From the NCBI RefSeq assembly GCF_006517395.1, contig NZ_VDCY01000009.1, positions 58,667-122,666 on the forward strand: a DNA stretch of 64,000 nt. Direction: 5' to 3'. Position numbers and translations under genes: made by a program. Origin of the DNA: Terrilactibacillus laevilacticus (lineage in GTDB: Bacteria; Bacillota; Bacilli; Bacillales; Sporolactobacillaceae). The notes beneath the pieces are model-generated. The model had not been told where the DNA came from, ran no database searches, and was given only the letters and a program-made list of their open reading frames with translations. Positions 60,931 to 64,000 of the stretch are shown piece by piece. Numbering within the stretch: position 1 is the first letter of the stretch; each line of letters opens with the position of its first letter.

Positions 60931-62013
60931 ATGAGCAAAAAAATGTCTCTCGTTATCGTTGGATTCGGAGGTATGGGAAGTTATCATGTCCAGTTGATAG
61001 AAGGTAACAAAAATATAAAAGTATCTGGCGTCTATGATATTGCAGATGACCGCCAACAAGTGGCATCGAAGCTTGGTTTTAAAACGTATCCAAGTTTGGA
61101 AGCGGTATTACAAGATTCAACGGTAGATGCGATTCTGATTGCGACACCAAATGATGTTCATAAGGAGATAGCGATAAAGGCTTTAGAAGCTGGAAAGCAT
61201 GTCGTCTGCGAAAAACCTGTAACGATAAATAGCCGGGATTTATTAGACATTATCGATGTAGCAAAAAAACATGATCGCGTGTTTATGGTGCATCAAAACC
61301 GTCGCTGGGATGAAGATTTTGTGATTGTGAAAGACATTTATGATCGTCATAAAATAGGCGAAGTTTTTCATCTAGAATCGCGTGTTCAAGGGGCGAATGG
61401 CATCCCTGGCGATTGGCGTCATTTGAAGGCCCATGGTGGAGGGATGGTGCTTGATTGGGGCGTTCACCTCCTCGATCAATTGCTATTCATGGTAAAAGGC
61501 AAGATTAATAGTGTCACAGCCAACTTGAGCTTTGCACTTGGAGACGAAGTAGATGATGGTTTTATTAGTTATATTACTTTTGAAAATGGAGTCACTGCCG
61601 TGATTGAAGTTGGAACGACGAATTATGTGAAACTTCCTAGATGGTATATTAAAGGGACTGAAGGAACAGCCTTGATACAAGATTGGGACTTAAGCGGAGA
61701 GATGGTCACTCGAAATCAATCAGCAGAAAAATCGGAGCCTAAACCTATTCGCGCAGGTCAAGGCTTAACCAAAACAATGGCCCCACCATCTGAATCTGCG
61801 ACGATCCGTCATACAATAGAAAAAGTTAAAACAACTATGCCAAGTTTCTATGATAACTTTGCCGCTGTCATTAATGATAAATCGGAACCTATCGTAAAAA
61901 ATGAAGAAGTTTATCGCGTGTTAGTTCTCATTGAAGCGATCTTTAAAGCAGCCGAAACGGGTGAAGTGATTAAGGATTTTGACGTTCTTAATCAACCTCA
62001 AACAAATAGATAA
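60931..62013 (+). CDS. Gfo/Idh/MocA-family oxidoreductase 2
   Basis: A 360-residue dehydrogenase-type protein: GFGGMG at 11-16, CEKPV (E94-K95-P96), and DWGVHLLDQLLF with the catalytic-region His. It is only distantly like the first oxidoreductase and has a C-terminal insertion (RNQSAEKSEPKPIRAGQGLTKT). ATG 60931 follows AGGAGTGAT; a longer frame from 60898 reads out of the repeat array and is rejected. Probably part of the same pathway, oxidising or reducing a second intermediate. Confidence 0.9.
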   Translation: MSKKMSLVIVGFGGMGSYHVQLIEGNKNIKVSGVYDIADDRQQVASKLGFKTYPSLEAVLQDSTVDAILIATPNDVHKEIAIKALEAGKHVVCEKPVTINSRDLLDIIDVAKKHDRVFMVHQNRRWDEDFVIVKDIYDRHKIGEVFHLESRVQGANGIPGDWRHLKAHGGGMVLDWGVHLLDQLLFMVKGKINSVTANLSFALGDEVDDGFISYITFENGVTAVIEVGTTNYVKLPRWYIKGTEGTALIQDWDLSGEMVTRNQSAEKSEPKPIRAGQGLTKTMAPPSESATIRHTIEKVKTTMPSFYDNFAAVINDKSEPIVKNEEVYRVLVLIEAIFKAAETGEVIKDFDVLNQPQTNR

Positions 62014-62160
62014 GATTTTCTTAAAATATGCAGTTTTAGATCTATAATATAAAAACTCATTGAATTAATTAAAAATTGGACTTATGTAAAACTTCCATTC
62101 CTCATTTACTTATGGTAAACTTTATTTAAATAATAGTCAGATAATCGAAAGGAGAGATGT

Positions 62161-62238
62161 ATGATGGCGAATATGAATAGAAGGACCTTACCAAATCTCA
62201 TTGCCGTTTGTCATACTGTCTCCATAGATAAAATATAA
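62161..62238 (+). CDS. Possible 25-residue leader peptide
   Basis: A short open frame (MMANMNRRTLPN..., 25 residues) behind a strong AAAGGAG site, preceded by a TGGTAAACT extended -10 at about 62113-62121. It is followed by a long-range inverted repeat (62212-62220 with 62276-62284) and a terminator at 62327, so it forms a compact independent transcript. It resembles no peptide I recognise. It could be a leader peptide, a small toxin, or chance. Confidence 0.4.
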   Translation: MMANMNRRTLPNLIAVCHTVSIDKI

Positions 62239-62284
62239 AGTCAAACTCCTGATTTTTTATTTATATCTAAGTGTGGACAGTATG
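62212..62284 (+). other. Long-range inverted repeat in the small transcript
   Basis: CATACTGTC (62212-62220), inside the 25-codon frame, is complementary to GACAGTATG (62276-62284). Ribosomes on the small frame would mask the left arm, as in attenuation leaders. Confidence 0.45.
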
Positions 62285-62326
62285 GCGTCACACACAGGGT
62301 ATAAATAGCTAAAGAAGCATGCAGCT

Positions 62327-62353
62327 AAAAGACCGTGTTGAGCGGTCTTTTTT
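62327..62353 (+). terminator. Terminator of the small transcript
   Basis: AAAAGACCG pairs with CGGTCTTTT around a 7-base loop and runs into TTTT. Confidence 0.9.
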
Positions 62354-62390
62354 GCGTTTTAAGAAAGAAAAATTCAAGGTATAAAGTATA

Positions 62391-62520
62391 AGTGCAACTA
62401 TCATAGATCTTCTTCGATTAAGCATCGAGTTGTCGCGGAGGCGAAGCCGTAATGACACATTCTAGGCCTATGTTCTCGCGCCTTATAGGCCACGCAATCG
62501 GCAAGTTTTCTTTAGTTGCA
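62391..62520 (+). repeat. Repeat C, copy 2 (with both ends)
   Basis: 130-bp element with perfect terminal inverted repeat TGCAACTA (62393-62400) / TAGTTGCA (62513-62520). Shares the GTCGCGGAGGCGAAGCCG core with the copy at 19286. It ends a few bases before the ribosome site of the rsgA-type gene, so the promoter of that gene is inside or disrupted by it. Confidence 0.72.
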
Positions 62521-62540
62521 AAAAATAGGAGGAAATCACA

Positions 62541-63611
62541 TTGACTTATCATTTATCCGATTTTGGTTGGAATGAAGCTTTACAAACAGAAAATCAAAGT
62601 AGTATAGCGGAAGGGCAAACCATCGCCCGAGTTATCTCAGAATATAAACAACAATATAAAGTTTTAACAGAAAATGGTGAACTTTTTGCTGAAATCACAG
62701 GTAAAATGCGGCATGAGGCTTTAAGTCGAGAAGATTTTCCTGCCGTAGGAGATTGGGTAGTTGTAGAGGAAAGACTTCAAGAACAAAAAGCCACGATCCA
62801 CACCATATTGCCACGTTTTAGTAAATTCTCTCGGAAAGCAGCTGGGAATCGTACAGATGAACAGATTGTCGCAACAAATATGAATACAGTATTTCTTGTC
62901 ATGGCATTGAATCGAGATTTTAACCTAAGAAGATTAGAACGGTATCTTATGATGGCCTATGAAAGTGGAGCCAATCCAGTGATCATTTTAAGTAAAAGTG
63001 ATCTTTGCGAAGATATTGATAATAAAGTTTCCGATGTGGAATCCATCGCTTTTGGAGTTCCTATTTATCCCGTTAGCGCAAAAGAAAATACAGGAATGAA
63101 TGAACTAAAAAATTATTTAGGTAAAGGGCAAACCATCGTGTTTCTTGGATCTTCAGGAGCTGGAAAATCAACGCTTACTAACTGGCTTTGTGGAGAAGAG
63201 ATTCAAAAAGTAAGTTATATCCGTGAAGATGATGATCGTGGGAGGCATACGACAACGCATCGTGAGTTAATCGTACTTCAGAGCGGCGGGGCTATCATTG
63301 ACACACCAGGTATGCGGGAGCTTCAGCTTTGGGATGCTTCTGATGAAAGTGTTTCTCATAGTTTTTCAGATATCGAAGAACTTACAACCCAATGTCGATT
63401 TAGAAATTGTACGCATCAGAATGAACCTGGGTGTTCAGTTAAAGAAGCACTTGAGGAAGGAAAATTAGAGCAGTCACGTTTTAATAGCTACTTGAAATTA
63501 CAAAGGGAGCTCGCTTTCCTTGAACGAAAGATGGACAAACAAGCGCAATTAAAAGAAAAAAACAAATGGAAAAAGATTGCTGGTGATCGGACAAGAAAAC
63601 ACCGCCACTAA
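62541..63611 (+). CDS. rsgA: Ribosome small-subunit-dependent GTPase A (RsgA family)
   Basis: Late 30S maturation factor with a circularly permuted GTPase. The 356-residue product has an OB-fold N-terminus, then G4 SKSD (151-154), G1 GSSGAGKS (203-210), G3 DTPG (254-257), and a zinc finger with C285, C290, H292 and C298. TTG start after AGGAGG. It is isolated, whereas the housekeeping rsgA of Bacillus lies by stp-prkC, and it has an N-terminal extension and a charged tail. It may therefore be a second RsgA paralogue. Confidence 0.9.
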   Translation: MTYHLSDFGWNEALQTENQSSIAEGQTIARVISEYKQQYKVLTENGELFAEITGKMRHEALSREDFPAVGDWVVVEERLQEQKATIHTILPRFSKFSRKAAGNRTDEQIVATNMNTVFLVMALNRDFNLRRLERYLMMAYESGANPVIILSKSDLCEDIDNKVSDVESIAFGVPIYPVSAKENTGMNELKNYLGKGQTIVFLGSSGAGKSTLTNWLCGEEIQKVSYIREDDDRGRHTTTHRELIVLQSGGAIIDTPGMRELQLWDASDESVSHSFSDIEELTTQCRFRNCTHQNEPGCSVKEALEEGKLEQSRFNSYLKLQRELAFLERKMDKQAQLKEKNKWKKIAGDRTRKHRH

Positions 63612-63616
63612 ACATG

Positions 63617-63656
63617 AAATCTCCTTGCTGAGTATGCTTCAGCAAGGAGATTTTTT
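63617..63656 (+). terminator. Terminator of the rsgA-type gene
   Basis: AAATCTCCTTGCTGA pairs with TCAGCAAGGAGATTT around a 7-base loop, followed by T-run. Confidence 0.95.
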
Positions 63657-63708
63657 ACATTAATATTTAAATTTTATAAAATGAAGTTTGATTTCAAATA
63701 TAATAATT

Positions 63709-64000
63709 CCTAGATTATTCATAGTTGAATCACAATTCCTTGGAAAACACGATTAAATCAACAAATAATTCATATTTGATTTTTCACTAAATAAGTGAAA
63801 AGGAGCCCTTCCTTTGATATTGTATAAGTAACCACACCAACACAATTCAAGGAGGACTCCATAATGAAAAGTGTAATCGAAAAGTCACTTAACTTCAACA
63901 AAAGAATTAAGGTTAATTTTGATGGTGGGAACTTAACCTCAGACTCAGGGTTATTATTGTATAAGGAATTTGATGAAAAAATTGGGCTAAGTCAGTCTAT
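63709..64000 (+). mobile_element. IS1380-like insertion sequence, cut by the window end
   Basis: Contains the 5' part of a transposase gene and an A+T-rich left end. The proposed left end CCTAGATTATTC is followed by the palindrome ATTCATAGTTGAAT; another hairpin, TTTTTCACT/AAGTGAAAA, lies near 63780. The exact terminus needs the right end, which is outside the window. Confidence 0.65.
63864..64000 (+). CDS. IS1380-family transposase, N-terminal part
   Basis: Only 45 residues are inside the window. The sequence FDGGNLTSDSGLLLYKEFDEKIGL is the typical N-terminus of IS1380-family DDE transposases, whose second Asp begins the conserved region. ATG after AAGGAGG. The frame is open to the window edge, so nothing suggests inactivation so far. 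Confidence 0.85.
   Translation, partial: MKSVIEKSLNFNKRIKVNFDGGNLTSDSGLLLYKEFDEKIGLSQS

Overview
The window reads as chromosomal DNA of a low-GC, Gram-positive, endospore-former-type bacterium of the Bacillales. Gene content and order closely follow Bacillus subtilis in two blocks, and typical Bacillus-type signals are present: strong AGGAGG-type ribosome binding sites, TTG/GTG starts, LexA boxes, PurBoxes and guanine-type riboswitches. Genus cannot be set from the sequence alone. No rRNA, tRNA, CRISPR array or prophage was seen.

Layout. (1) 0.1-6.5 kb: ftsE-ftsX, a coiled-coil M23 peptidase, the S41 protease ctpB and the division protein minJ (cell wall and division). (2) 6.6-16.1 kb: SOS-type uvrB-uvrA, yvlC-yvlD, then hprK-lgt and ppaX-yvoF. 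(3) 16.1-19.2 kb: three minus-strand genes (Ca2+/H+ antiporter, nuclease lipoprotein, DUF421 membrane protein). (4) 19.5-28 kb: yeaC-yeaD-yebA (MoxR/DUF58/transglutaminase), guaA and pbuG. (5) 28.4-43 kb: a small membrane protein, hsp20, yebG and the complete de novo purine operon purEKBCSQLFMNHD. (6) 43-46.6 kb: an EamA-like transporter, a 0.7-kb array of 20-21-bp repeats, and the ywnA-ywnB redox-type operon bracketed by inverted copies of a small mobile element. (7) 46.7-55.7 kb: yerA, yerC, pcrB-pcrA-ligA-camS. (8) 56-62 kb: an AraC-regulated sugar cluster (two Gfo/Idh oxidoreductases, two TIM-barrel isomerase/epimerase-like proteins, one ThuA-like protein). (9) 62-64 kb: a possible leader-peptide transcript, an rsgA-type GTPase, and the start of an IS1380-like insertion sequence cut by the window edge.

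How it works together. guaA, pbuG and the pur operon form a purine supply module. pbuG and purE each carry a PurBox pair and a guanine-class riboswitch, so both PurR and purine ligand should control them. uvrBA and pcrB-pcrA-ligA are DNA-repair units, each preceded by a LexA-like box.

The least ordinary part is the intergenic space. Four repeat families occupy most of the longer gaps: A, a two-module structured element (5 copies); B, a ~215-bp element with terminal inverted repeats, four of five copies carrying perfect 4-bp target duplications; C, a palindromic element (2 copies); and D, tandem arrays of a 20-21-bp unit built on GTGGCTCAAT-like cores at three loci. These, the ywnAB operators and the possible leader upstream of rsgA are the main leads.
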